From Roseovarius aestuariivivens (lineage in GTDB: Bacteria > Pseudomonadota > Alphaproteobacteria > Rhodobacterales > Rhodobacteraceae): DNA of 64,000 nucleotides. A program made the position numbers and the translations under genes. The stretch's first letter is position 1. Each line of letters opens with the position of its first letter. The DNA lies in assembly GCF_004761875.1 (NCBI RefSeq), contig NZ_SJEY01000005.1, positions 62,001 through 126,000 on the forward strand. The letters run 5' to 3'. The notes beneath the pieces are model-generated. The model saw only the letters and a program-made list of their open reading frames with translations, did not search any database and had not been told where the DNA came from. Below, piece by piece: positions 9,458 through 18,028 of this stretch.

Positions 9458-12400
9458 GCTGCATCATCTCCTTCAGCATTCGGGCGACAGCTGGCAGATC
9501 GAATTCGGAAAGACGCAAACGCAATAACGCGACCTGCTCGGATTCGACCTCTTGTCCAGCGGTCAGTGCATCAAGCTCGCGCGTGATCCCGGCGGCGTGG
9601 CCGATCTCGGCAAGTCGGTACATCCGCGCAAGCGCGTCTGCGGGAACCGTGTGAGTGTCTTGGCGAATTTCCTCATCGGTGATCAGGTCGACCTGCAGAA
9701 GACCCGCCATCCGAGCAAGCACGTCACTGAGTGAATATGGCTTCACGATGAAGGCATCGTAGAGCTGCTGGCGATCGATGGATTGACGTGCTTCGAGCGC
9801 GTGACCTGTCACCATCATGATCGGCGTCGAACGATGTTCAGGCCGGTCGCGCAGTGCTTGCGCCAAATCCCATCCCGTCATACCAGGCATGTCGATGTCC
9901 AGCACGAAGAGATCCGGCTTAACGTCGTTGAGCGCGCTTATCGCCGCTTCACCCGTCGGCAAAACCTGTACGAGAAATCCGAGCGGGCGCAGCATGGTTT
10001 CCAAAAGCCGCAGATGGTCGTGGTCGTCATCAACCACCATTACCGTCTTGCGCGGGCCGAGATAGCCGGTTGCGTTGATCCTCTCCCGCAACGTCCAGGC
10101 CGAACTGGGAATCGCACTATCGCGCAAGGACGGCAGCATCAAGCGGACCGAGAACGTCGTACCTTCCCCGCGCAGACTGTCGACCTTTATCTCGCCCCCA
10201 AGAACTTCAACCAGAAGCCGGGTGATGGTCAGACCAAGACCGCTTCCGCTGGATGCCTGTTGCGCGAAACGCTCGAACGGCTTCCAGATGCGCTCAATAT
10301 TTTCCTCTTCGATCCCAATCCCGGTATCGCTGACCTCGATCAGCGCGACCTCGTTGCGATAGTGTAGATGCAACGTGACGGTGCCAGTGGGCGTGTAGTT
10401 GATCGCGTTGGACAGCAGATTGATCAGGATCTGACGCAGGCGCTTTTCGTCAAACTCAATCCATTCCGGCGGGTTGCCGGAGGTCCGAATGCCGAAATCC
10501 AGCCCCTTCTCTCGCGCCTGACGCTGAAACACCGCGGCAATCTGCCGAAGAAGAGCCGGCAGGTTGATCCGGTCGCGATAGATTTCCAGCCGTCCCGCCT
10601 CGATCTTGGAAATGTCGAGCAGATTTTCGATCAGCGCCGCAAGATGTTCCGAGCCGCGCCGGATCGCAAGAACGGCCTCGCGGCGTCCGGCCGGCATGTC
10701 GCGATCCTGCTCCATCAACTGGGCGTACCCGTAGATGGCGTTGAGAGGCGTACGCAATTCGTGGCTGATGCCCGCCATGTAACGCGTCTTGGCAAGGTTC
10801 GCGGCTTCGGCCTTTTCCTTAGCCGCTTGAAGTTGCGCGTCCGTTCGATCGTGGGCACGGATTTCGCGCAAGAGACGCTGAGTCTGGATGCTTGCCTCGT
10901 CGCGAGCCTTGTTATGGCTTTCACGCACAAGAATGAAGGTCCACACAACGATGCCGTTCACCACCAGAAGCGTGCAGAACAGGATCGTCAGCACCGCATC
11001 GAACTGCGGGCTTTCGGCTTTTGCCCGGATCAATAACAGAACGCCGGCGACGATCGCCGAAGGCACGGCCGTGGCAATCATGAAGACGGATAACCGCGAG
11101 GTCAGCAGATCGAAAACTGATGTCGGCAAGACGCGCCGCAGCGTGCCCACCAACATCACACCAATCGTTGCATGCGGCTTGCAACTGTCGCGGCAGGAGG
11201 CATCGAGCGTGCAACACAGCGAACAGATCGGCCCTGCGTAGAACGGGCAGTCGGTCATGTCCTCCGGGTCGAACCGGTACTCGCAAACGCAACAGGTCTG
11301 CGTACCTTTGGGCTGGGCGGCCTGAGGCTCACTGACAGGCCGCGCGATATAATATTTGCCGCCTGTCGCCCAAGCGATCATTGGGGCAACTGCGAACGCT
11401 GTCGCGAGCGCAACCAGCGCCGAGAAGGGCTGCAAGGTTTCACCAAGCCCCCCCACAAGCGTGAGCACCGAGATCAGAACAGCGGCCAGCATTGCGCCAG
11501 TACCCACCGGATTGATGTCATAAAGGTGCGCGCGACGGAACTCGATCCCTTTCGGGCTGAGGCCCAGGGGTTTGTTGACAACCAGATCAGCGGTCAGCGC
11601 GCCTATCCAGGCGAGGGCCACGTGGGAATAGAGGCCGAGGATGGACTCGATGACGTGGAACACACCAAGTTCCATCAGCATCAGCGCGATGGACACGTTG
11701 AACACCAGCCAGATCACGCGCCCCGGATGAGAATGCGTTATCCGCGAAAAGAAATTCGACCAGGCAATCGAGCCGGCATAGGCGTTTGTCACATTGATCT
11801 TGAGCTGCGACAGAATGACGAACGCCCCTGTCAGGGCCAAAGCGACGTAGGGAATGGTGATGACTTGATCGAACGCCGCGAAATACATCTTCGTCGGATC
11901 GGTTGCATCGCGCGGAGGAACGTGAGCGGAAATCGCAAGTGTCAGTAGAAAGGACCCAGCAAGCATCTTCGCTACGCCGAGAACGGTCCAGCCCGGTCCC
12001 GCCGCCAACAACGCAAACCACCAGCGGCGCCGCTCGGACGGGGTTGTAGGTTCTCGAAGAAAGCGCAGGAAATCCACTTGTTCGCCGATTTGGGCGATCA
12101 GCGACAGCACAACGCCCATCGCTGCCCCGATCATCATGACGGTAGGTCCGTCCGCGCCCCGCTCCCCGACGAAGTCGGTCCAAGTGCCAAGGTCTACGCC
12201 AGAATAGGCAAGAAGCACGAAAGGCAGGATATGTAGGACAATCCAGAATGGCTGCGTCCAGGTCTGAAAGGTGGAGATCTTGGAGAATCCGTTAATCACA
12301 AGAGGAATGACCACCATTGCAGAAAGCAGGTATCCGATCCCGAGCGGCACGCCGAAGCAGAACTCCAGCGCGAAGGCCAGAATCGCGGCTTCAAGCGCGA

Positions 12401-12788
12401 AAAATATGAAGGTGAACGTCGCATAGATCAGCGACGTGATCGTCGAGCCGATGTAGCCGAACCCTGCTCCGCGGGTCAGCAGATCAATGTCGACGCCATA
12501 GCGCGCGCCATAATAGCTGATGGGCAGGCAGGTCAGGAACAGGATTAGGCCGGCCAGCATGATCGCGATGATCGCGGCGTCGAACCCGTAGATCAGCGTC
12601 AGTGCGCCGCCGATGGCCTCAAGCGCAAGAAACGAGATCGAGCCAAGTGCGGTGTTGGCCACGCGCGCATAGCTCCAGCGCCTCGCGCGACGCGCGGTAT
12701 AGCGCAGAGCGAAGTCTTCCATCGTTTCATTGGCAACCCAGCGATTGTATTTTCGCCGTCCACCCGTGGCACTGAAAGAAATGGCCAT
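9447..12788 (-). CDS. NCS1-type permease fused to a hybrid sensor histidine kinase
   Basis: A 1113-residue protein. Residues 40-485 are a full purine-cytosine-permease (NCS1)-like membrane domain of about twelve hydrophobic segments. Residues 499-536 hold nine cysteines (499, 500, 502, 514, 522, 525, 526, 532, 536). Two further membrane segments (about 567-587 and 600-621) precede a coiled coil. HisKA has H676 in GISHELRTP; the ATPase domain has N794 and the DTGIGI and GSGLGL boxes; a receiver follows with D964. The last about 95 residues are helical and show no obvious HPt histidine. The start at 12788 gives the YNRWVANET N-terminus; longer forms add unrelated sequence. It is divergent from an amide/urea-type ABC operon, implying that substrate binding or transport by the permease domain controls the kinase. 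The ligand is unknown. Confidence 0.88.
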   Translation of the reverse strand: MAISFSATGGRRKYNRWVANETMEDFALRYTARRARRWSYARVANTALGSISFLALEAIGGALTLIYGFDAAIIAIMLAGLILFLTCLPISYYGARYGVDIDLLTRGAGFGYIGSTITSLIYATFTFIFFALEAAILAFALEFCFGVPLGIGYLLSAMVVIPLVINGFSKISTFQTWTQPFWIVLHILPFVLLAYSGVDLGTWTDFVGERGADGPTVMMIGAAMGVVLSLIAQIGEQVDFLRFLREPTTPSERRRWWFALLAAGPGWTVLGVAKMLAGSFLLTLAISAHVPPRDATDPTKMYFAAFDQVITIPYVALALTGAFVILSQLKINVTNAYAGSIAWSNFFSRITHSHPGRVIWLVFNVSIALMLMELGVFHVIESILGLYSHVALAWIGALTADLVVNKPLGLSPKGIEFRRAHLYDINPVGTGAMLAAVLISVLTLVGGLGETLQPFSALVALATAFAVAPMIAWATGGKYYIARPVSEPQAAQPKGTQTCCVCEYRFDPEDMTDCPFYAGPICSLCCTLDASCRDSCKPHATIGVMLVGTLRRVLPTSVFDLLTSRLSVFMIATAVPSAIVAGVLLLIRAKAESPQFDAVLTILFCTLLVVNGIVVWTFILVRESHNKARDEASIQTQRLLREIRAHDRTDAQLQAAKEKAEAANLAKTRYMAGISHELRTPLNAIYGYAQLMEQDRDMPAGRREAVLAIRRGSEHLAALIENLLDISKIEAGRLEIYRDRINLPALLRQIAAVFQRQAREKGLDFGIRTSGNPPEWIEFDEKRLRQILINLLSNAINYTPTGTVTLHLHYRNEVALIEVSDTGIGIEEENIERIWKPFERFAQQASSGSGLGLTITRLLVEVLGGEIKVDSLRGEGTTFSVRLMLPSLRDSAIPSSAWTLRERINATGYLGPRKTVMVVDDDHDHLRLLETMLRPLGFLVQVLPTGEAAISALNDVKPDLFVLDIDMPGMTGWDLAQALRDRPEHRSTPIMMVTGHALEARQSIDRQQLYDAFIVKPYSLSDVLARMAGLLQVDLITDEEIRQDTHTVPADALARMYRLAEIGHAAGITRELDALTAGQEVESEQVALLRLRLSEFDLPAVARMLKEMMQHAA

Positions 12789-12950
12789 GAAAGGTCCCAG
12801 TTTTTGCTCGGACCATGCCCTCCCCCTGGCACGGCAATTTTGCGCAGACACACGCGCAACACACGCATGGCAGGCCGCTCGAACAGGCCCTCCCGCCCGA
12901 ACGTCCAAGCAACTCGTCATGCACTCTGCAGGGTAAAAACGCCCAATCAA

Positions 12951-12968
12951 ATACGTCATTCGACGTAT
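12951..12968. promoter_or_regulatory. Inverted repeat in the divergent control region of the amide operon
   Basis: ATACGTC-ATTC-GACGTAT is a perfect 7-bp inverted repeat with a 4-base spacer. It lies 87 bases before the binding-protein gene and 163 bases before the kinase gene start. A -10-like TATACT begins inside its right arm (12966-12971). It is the best candidate operator for the LuxR-type regulator encoded next to the kinase. A second short repeat (CTGCA-T-TGCAG) follows directly. Confidence 0.5.
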
Positions 12969-13054
12969 ACTGCATTGCAGCATTTGCTGCCAGCCTTCCG
13001 GTCAGAGGCACATTCGTCCCGTCTCACCGACATCTGCACTGACAAGGAGGCATT

Positions 13055-14326
13055 ATGTCCGACACGAAAAAACCAAATGGTATCAATAACCTGAGCCGCC
13101 GCGCCGTTCTCGCAGGCGGCGCCGCGCTTTCGGCTTCTCTCTTCACGCCCAAGATGCTGCGGGCTTCGGATTTTCCGACCGACGTCGTTAACACGACCGG
13201 CCTCGCGGTTACGGATACAACCGTGACATGTGGTATCCTGCACTCCGTTACTGGGACGATGGCAATTTCCGAGACCGGATCGGTTCAGGCCGAAAAGCTC
13301 GCCATCGAGCAGATCAATGCGCAGGGTGGTATTCTCGGGCGTAAGGTCGAATACATTCAGGAAGACGGCGCATCCGATTGGCCCACCTTCGCCGAGAAAG
13401 CGCGCAAGCTTCTCGTGAACGACAAAGTTGCCTCGGTCATGGGCTGCTGGACCTCGGCAAGCCGCAAAGCCGTTCTGCCGGTCTTCGAACAGCACAACGG
13501 CTTCCTCTACTATCCCACCTTCTACGAGGGGCTGGAGGAAAGCCCGAACGTCATCTACACCGGCCAAGAAGCCACCCAGCAGATCATCGCGGGCCTCGAC
13601 TGGGTCAACCAGACAAAGGGCGCAAAGTCGTTCTATCTACTTGGGTCGGACTACATCTGGCCGCGCACGTCGAACAAGATCGCGCGCAAGCACATCGAGA
13701 ACTTCATGGATGGCTGCAAGGTCGTGGGCGAAGAGTACTATCCGCTCGGCCACACGCAGTTCAACTCGGTCATCAACAAGATCCGCCTGCGCAAGCCCGA
13801 CGTGATCTACGCAATCGTCGTGGGCGGCTCGAACGTGGCCTTCTACAAGCAGCTGAAGGCGGCCGGTATCGACCCATCCGAGGAAAGCCCGATCGTTCTG
13901 ACCATTTCCGTGACCGAGGACGAAATCCGCGGCATCGGCGGCGAGAATGTGGATGGCGCCTATGCCTGCATGAAGTACTTCCAGAGCCTGGAGAACGAGA
14001 ACAACCAGGAATTTGTCAAGGCTTTCAAAGAGATGTGGGGCGAAGACATGGTCATCGGCGACGTGACGCAGGCCGCCTATCTTGGTCCGTGGCTGTGGAA
14101 AGCCGCCGTCGAGAAGGCCGGGTCCTTCGACGTCGACAAGGTGCGCGAGGCCAGCCCCGGCATTGAATTCACCGGCGCGCCTGAAGGCTATGTGCGCATC
14201 CACGAGAACCACCACCTCTGGTCCAAGACCCGGGTGGGTCGCGCCAAGGCGGACGGTCAATACGAAGTGGTCTACGAGACCGCGGACCTCGTCGAGCCCG
14301 ATCCTTTCCCCGAAGGCTACCAGTAA
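13055..14326 (+). CDS. Tat-exported substrate-binding protein of an amide/urea-type ABC transporter
   Basis: A 423-residue periplasmic binding protein of the UrtA/FmdD class (branched-chain amino acid superfamily). A twin-arginine signal, with RR at 15-16 in LSRRAVLAGG, shows export in folded form. The ribosome binding site AAGGAGG lies five bases before the ATG. The mature domain has the type I binding fold, with the family segments GILHSVTGTMAISE and QYIWPRTSNK-like YIWPRTSNK. It delivers urea or short-chain amides to the permeases encoded next. Because formamidase is in the same operon and no urease gene is here, formamide or a small amide is the likelier ligand (inference). It is followed by a strong hairpin that may set its higher expression. 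Confidence 0.88.
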   Translation: MSDTKKPNGINNLSRRAVLAGGAALSASLFTPKMLRASDFPTDVVNTTGLAVTDTTVTCGILHSVTGTMAISETGSVQAEKLAIEQINAQGGILGRKVEYIQEDGASDWPTFAEKARKLLVNDKVASVMGCWTSASRKAVLPVFEQHNGFLYYPTFYEGLEESPNVIYTGQEATQQIIAGLDWVNQTKGAKSFYLLGSDYIWPRTSNKIARKHIENFMDGCKVVGEEYYPLGHTQFNSVINKIRLRKPDVIYAIVVGGSNVAFYKQLKAAGIDPSEESPIVLTISVTEDEIRGIGGENVDGAYACMKYFQSLENENNQEFVKAFKEMWGEDMVIGDVTQAAYLGPWLWKAAVEKAGSFDVDKVREASPGIEFTGAPEGYVRIHENHHLWSKTRVGRAKADGQYEVVYETADLVEPDPFPEGYQ

Positions 14327-14338
14327 GGGCTGTCTCCC

Positions 14339-14368
14339 CTCCGGCCCGTTTGCGTGACCGGGCCGGAG
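14339..14368 (+). terminator. Intercistronic hairpin after the binding-protein gene
   Basis: A perfect 10-bp GC-rich inverted repeat, CTCCGGCCCG and CGGGCCGGAG with a 10-base loop, starts 12 bases after the binding-protein stop. It lacks a T-run. Such hairpins often act as partial terminators or block 3' decay, giving more binding protein than permease. Confidence 0.6.
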
Positions 14369-14461
14369 ACCAGAGCCCAAACCTGCGCCGCGTTCGTCAT
14401 ACGCGCGGCGCAGGCCCGTCCTTCCATCCTCCCGCTGCTTCCAGACACGGAAAGACATCCC

Positions 14462-15388
14462 ATGTTCTCAGACTATTCCATGAGCGAGCTGACCGCGATC
14501 TTTGCCATGCAGGGGTTCGCCGGTCTCATCCTGTTTTCGGTCTTCGTGCTGATGGCACTCGGCCTTGCAATCATTTTCGGCCAGATGGGCGTTATCAACA
14601 TGGCGCATGGCGAGTTCATGATCCTCGGCGCCTACGTGACTTACCTGATGTCGAACCTGTTCGCCGACTACATGCCGGCGCTTTTCGGCATGTATTTTTT
14701 CGTGGCGATGATCTTCGCCTTTTTCGCGTCAGGCGCCCTCGGAATGTTGGTGGAATGGTCGCTGATACGTCACCTTTACAAACGCCCGCTCGACACGCTT
14801 CTGGCCACGTGGGGACTGAGCCTTATCCTGCAGCAGGTTTACCGTTCAGTCTTTGGCGCACGTGAAGTGGGCGTAAGTATTCCGAACTGGATGATGGGTT
14901 CTTACCCGATCACCGATCTTATCGAAATTCCGATCAACGGAATGTTCGTGATGACACTGGCCATCAGCATTTCACTCGCAGTGTACATCATGATGTACCG
15001 CTCCGGCTGGGGTAAACAGGTGCGCGCAATCAACAACAACCGTCAGATGGCTGATGCCGTGGGCATCAACACCGCCTGGACGGACCGCATGACCTTCGGC
15101 ATCGGCTGTGGCGTGGCAGGCGTGGCCGGATCAGCCTTTACGATGATCGGCTCCACCGGACCAACCGCAGGTCAGCTCTACATCGTCGACACCTTCCTTG
15201 TGGTCGTGTTCGGCGGCGCGGGTAGCCTTCTGGGCACCATCGCCAGCGCCTTCTCGATCAGCCAGGCCCAGTCGATCATGGAATTCTTCCTGTCGGGCTC
15301 GATGGCCAAGGTGCTCACCCTGCTGGTCGTGGTCGGCATCCTGATGGTGCGTCCGCAGGGCCTCTTCACCCTTAAGCTGCGCAAGTAA
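14462..15388 (+). CDS. ABC transporter permease, UrtB/LivH type
   Basis: A 308-residue inner-membrane permease with eight or more hydrophobic segments and the family signature GQMGVINMAHGEFMILGAY near the N-terminus. The start at 14462 (MFSDYSMSE) has GGAAAG about nine bases upstream; a longer form would add a hydrophilic, unrelated leader. It forms the membrane channel together with the next permease. The order binding protein - permease - permease - ATPase - ATPase is the one seen in urea (urtABCDE) and formamide (fmdDEF-type) uptake operons. Confidence 0.88.
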   Translation: MFSDYSMSELTAIFAMQGFAGLILFSVFVLMALGLAIIFGQMGVINMAHGEFMILGAYVTYLMSNLFADYMPALFGMYFFVAMIFAFFASGALGMLVEWSLIRHLYKRPLDTLLATWGLSLILQQVYRSVFGAREVGVSIPNWMMGSYPITDLIEIPINGMFVMTLAISISLAVYIMMYRSGWGKQVRAINNNRQMADAVGINTAWTDRMTFGIGCGVAGVAGSAFTMIGSTGPTAGQLYIVDTFLVVVFGGAGSLLGTIASAFSISQAQSIMEFFLSGSMAKVLTLLVVVGILMVRPQGLFTLKLRK

Positions 15389-15401
15389 GCGGGAGGCAAA
15401 G

Positions 15402-16544
15402 ATGCAAAAAGCTCAAATCAAACACCCCTTCCTGACCCGGCGAGACATTATCGGGTACGCCATCCTCGCAGCCGTTATCTTCGTGCTGTTCCCCGCGATC
15501 CTCGACAGCTTTCGCCTGAATCTCTTCGGCAAGTACCTCACCTACGCCTTCGTTGCGGTCGGTCTCACGCTTTGCTGGGGCGTGGGAGGAATCCTGAGCC
15601 TTGGTCAGGGCATCTTCTTCGGCCTAGGCGGCTACTGCATGGCGATGTTCCTCAAGCTTGAGGCCTCGACGCCGGAAAACACCGCCATCCAGTCCACCCC
15701 GGGTATCCCGGATTTCATGGACTGGAACCAGCTCACAGCACTGCCCTGGTGGTGGGAGCCGTTCTACTCCTTGCCCTTCGCCCTTCTGGCGGTGGTCGCG
15801 GTGCCGGTCATCTTCGCCTTCATCATCAGCTTCGCAATGTTCACGAGGCGCGTGAGCGGCGTCTATTTCGCAATCATCACGCAGGCTGTCGTCGCGATCC
15901 TTGCCATCCTGATCATCGGACAACAGGGCTATACCGGCGGCGTCAACGGGATCACCGATTTGCGCACGCTGCTTGGCTGGGACATCCGCACCGAAGAGGC
16001 CAAGACGACGCTCTACTTCGTCAACGCGGTCCTGCTCTTTACCGTGCTCTTCGTTGCGCAGTTCGTACGCAAGTCGAAGATGGGCCGCCTTCTGATCGCC
16101 ATGCGCGACCAGGAAGACCGCGTGCGCTTCTCGGGCTATAACGTCGCCAGCTTCAAGATCTTCATCTTCTGCCTCGGCGCGGCCTTCGCCGGGATCGGCG
16201 GGGCGATGTTTACGCTTCAGGTCGGGTTCATGTCGCCCACCCTGATCGGTATCGTGCCCTCTATCGAGATGGTGATCTTCTGCGCTGTAGGTGGCCGGAT
16301 GTCGATCATCGGTGCGGTCTATGGCGCCCTGCTTGTAAACTGGGCCAAGACAACCTTCTCCGAAAGCTTCCCCGAGCTCTGGCTCTTCGGTCTAGGCGCG
16401 CTTTTCATCGCGGTCGTGATGGCCTTCCCGAACGGTCTGGCCGGTGTCTGGGTCGAAAAGATCGAACCGCTCATCAAGAAATTCTGGCCCGGCGGCGCGA
16501 AGGACACGGTCGCGCCCGCCGCAAAGCCTAACCCTGCGGAATGA
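15402..16544 (+). CDS. ABC transporter permease, UrtC/LivM type
   Basis: A 380-residue permease of the LivM/UrtC family with about ten membrane segments and the signature LSLGQGIFFGLGGYCMAMFL. Later it has the EDRVRFSGYN cytoplasmic loop that contacts the ATPases. The start is preceded by GGGAGGC. The C-terminal tail is hydrophilic and rich in Lys, Ala and Pro. It lies 13 bases after the first permease and 8 bases before the first ATPase gene, so it belongs to the same transcript. Confidence 0.88.
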   Translation: MQKAQIKHPFLTRRDIIGYAILAAVIFVLFPAILDSFRLNLFGKYLTYAFVAVGLTLCWGVGGILSLGQGIFFGLGGYCMAMFLKLEASTPENTAIQSTPGIPDFMDWNQLTALPWWWEPFYSLPFALLAVVAVPVIFAFIISFAMFTRRVSGVYFAIITQAVVAILAILIIGQQGYTGGVNGITDLRTLLGWDIRTEEAKTTLYFVNAVLLFTVLFVAQFVRKSKMGRLLIAMRDQEDRVRFSGYNVASFKIFIFCLGAAFAGIGGAMFTLQVGFMSPTLIGIVPSIEMVIFCAVGGRMSIIGAVYGALLVNWAKTTFSESFPELWLFGLGALFIAVVMAFPNGLAGVWVEKIEPLIKKFWPGGAKDTVAPAAKPNPAE

Positions 16545-16552
16545 GGTGAGCC

Positions 16553-17305
16553 ATGCTGGACATGAACAACAAGAACTTCGTGCTGATGGTCGAGGACCTC
16601 ACGGTTTCCTTCGACGGGTTCAAGGCGGTCAATGACCTCAGCTTTTATGTCGAACCCAACGAGTGCCGAGTGATCATCGGCCCGAACGGCGCAGGCAAGA
16701 CAACTGTCCTTGACCTCATCTGCGGGCGCACGCGGGCCACGTCCGGGTCCATCGCCTTCAAGGGCAAAGACCTTTTGAAGATGCGCGAGGACCAGATCGT
16801 GCATGCCGGAGTTGGTCGGAAGTTCCAGACGCCTTCGGTGTACGAGGACCTCACCGTTTTCGCCAACCTCGAGCTCAGCTATCCGAAGGGCCACAGCGTC
16901 TTTGGCGCTCTCTTCTTCAAGCGGGACGAGGCAGTGCGTCAGCGGATCGAAGAAATCGCCGAGATGATCTTTCTCAGCGATCTGCTCACCCAAAAGGCCG
17001 CGTTTCTCAGCCACGGACAAAAGCAGTGGCTGGAGATAGGAATGCTGCTCATCCAGGACCCGGAACTTCTGATGCTCGATGAACCCGTGGCGGGCATGTC
17101 CGTCGCCGAGCGCAAGAAGACTGCCGAGCTGCTCAACCGCATTATCGCCGACCGCTCGGTCATCGTCATTGAGCACGACATGAGCTTTGTCGCCGATATC
17201 GCGACGCGCGTCACCGTCCTGCACCAGGGACAGGTGCTGTCGGAAGGCTCGATGGAGCATGTCCAGAACGACCCGAAAGTCGTCGAAGTCTACCTCGGTC
17301 ACTGA
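16553..17305 (+). CDS. ABC transporter ATP-binding protein, UrtD type
   Basis: A 250-residue ATPase. Walker A is GPNGAGKTT at about 43-51, the signature is the variant LSHGQKQWLEIG, Walker B is LLMLDEPVAGM and the H-loop is in IVIEHDMSF. The signature reads LSHGQ rather than LSGGQ, which is normal in UrtD proteins and supports the urea/amide-type assignment over a branched-chain amino acid transporter. GAGGTGAG precedes the start. It pairs with the second ATPase to power the two permeases. Confidence 0.88.
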   Translation: MLDMNNKNFVLMVEDLTVSFDGFKAVNDLSFYVEPNECRVIIGPNGAGKTTVLDLICGRTRATSGSIAFKGKDLLKMREDQIVHAGVGRKFQTPSVYEDLTVFANLELSYPKGHSVFGALFFKRDEAVRQRIEEIAEMIFLSDLLTQKAAFLSHGQKQWLEIGMLLIQDPELLMLDEPVAGMSVAERKKTAELLNRIIADRSVIVIEHDMSFVADIATRVTVLHQGQVLSEGSMEHVQNDPKVVEVYLGH

Positions 17306-17316
17306 AAGGAAAGCTG

Positions 17317-18006
17317 ATGTTGAACGTCAAGGAACTCCGCTCGGCCTATGGCGAAAGCGAGGTGCTTCATGGCCTCGACCTTGAGGTCAAGCCGGGAGAG
17401 ATCGTCGCGATTATGGGCCGCAACGGCATGGGCAAGACCACGTTGATGAAGACGCTCATGGGGCTGATGCCCACCAAGTCCGGAGCTGTCAGCGTCGAGG
17501 GCAAGACGGTCACCGATCTCAAGCCGTATCAGCGCGTCGCCAATGGCATCGCCTATGTGCCGCAGGGCCGCATGATCTTCTCTAGCATGACGGTACAGGA
17601 AAATGTCGAGACGGGTCTGACCTCGACAGGCGAAAAGACCGTGCCCCAAGATATCTACGAACTTTTTCCCGTTTTGCTGGAGATGAAGTCGCGCCGGGGC
17701 GGCAATCTGTCGGGCGGTCAGCAGCAACAGCTTGCAATTGCCCGTGCGCTCGCCTCTCGTCCCAAGGTTTTGCTTCTCGATGAGCCGACCGAAGGCATCC
17801 AGCCGTCGATCATCCGCGAGATGGCGCGCACGCTGCGCAAAATCCGGGATGAAAAGGGCCTGTCCATCGTGGTGTCCGAACAGGTCCTGACCTTCGCGCT
17901 CGACGTGGCTGATCGGGTGGTGGTGCTCGAAAACGGCACCTTCGTCCATGACAGCCCGCGCGAAGGCATCGATGAGGCGAAAGTCTCGAAATTCCTATCC
18001 GTCTGA
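17317..18006 (+). CDS. ABC transporter ATP-binding protein, UrtE type
   Basis: A 229-residue ATPase with Walker A GRNGMGKTT at 34-42, signature LSGGQQQQLAIAR and Walker B VLLLDEPTEGIQPS. GRNGMGKTT is typical of UrtE/LivF subunits. It starts 11 bases after the UrtD-type gene and is followed 22 bases later by fmdA, so transporter and amidase appear to be one transcription unit. Confidence 0.88.
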   Translation: MLNVKELRSAYGESEVLHGLDLEVKPGEIVAIMGRNGMGKTTLMKTLMGLMPTKSGAVSVEGKTVTDLKPYQRVANGIAYVPQGRMIFSSMTVQENVETGLTSTGEKTVPQDIYELFPVLLEMKSRRGGNLSGGQQQQLAIARALASRPKVLLLDEPTEGIQPSIIREMARTLRKIRDEKGLSIVVSEQVLTFALDVADRVVVLENGTFVHDSPREGIDEAKVSKFLSV

Positions 18007-18028
18007 CCACAACTGAAGAGAGGACAAC

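Noticed and set aside
13055-18006. Branched-chain amino acid (Liv) transporter
   Set aside because: The LSHGQ signature in the first ATPase, the binding-protein motifs and linkage to fmdA/fmdB favour the urea/short-chain amide class.
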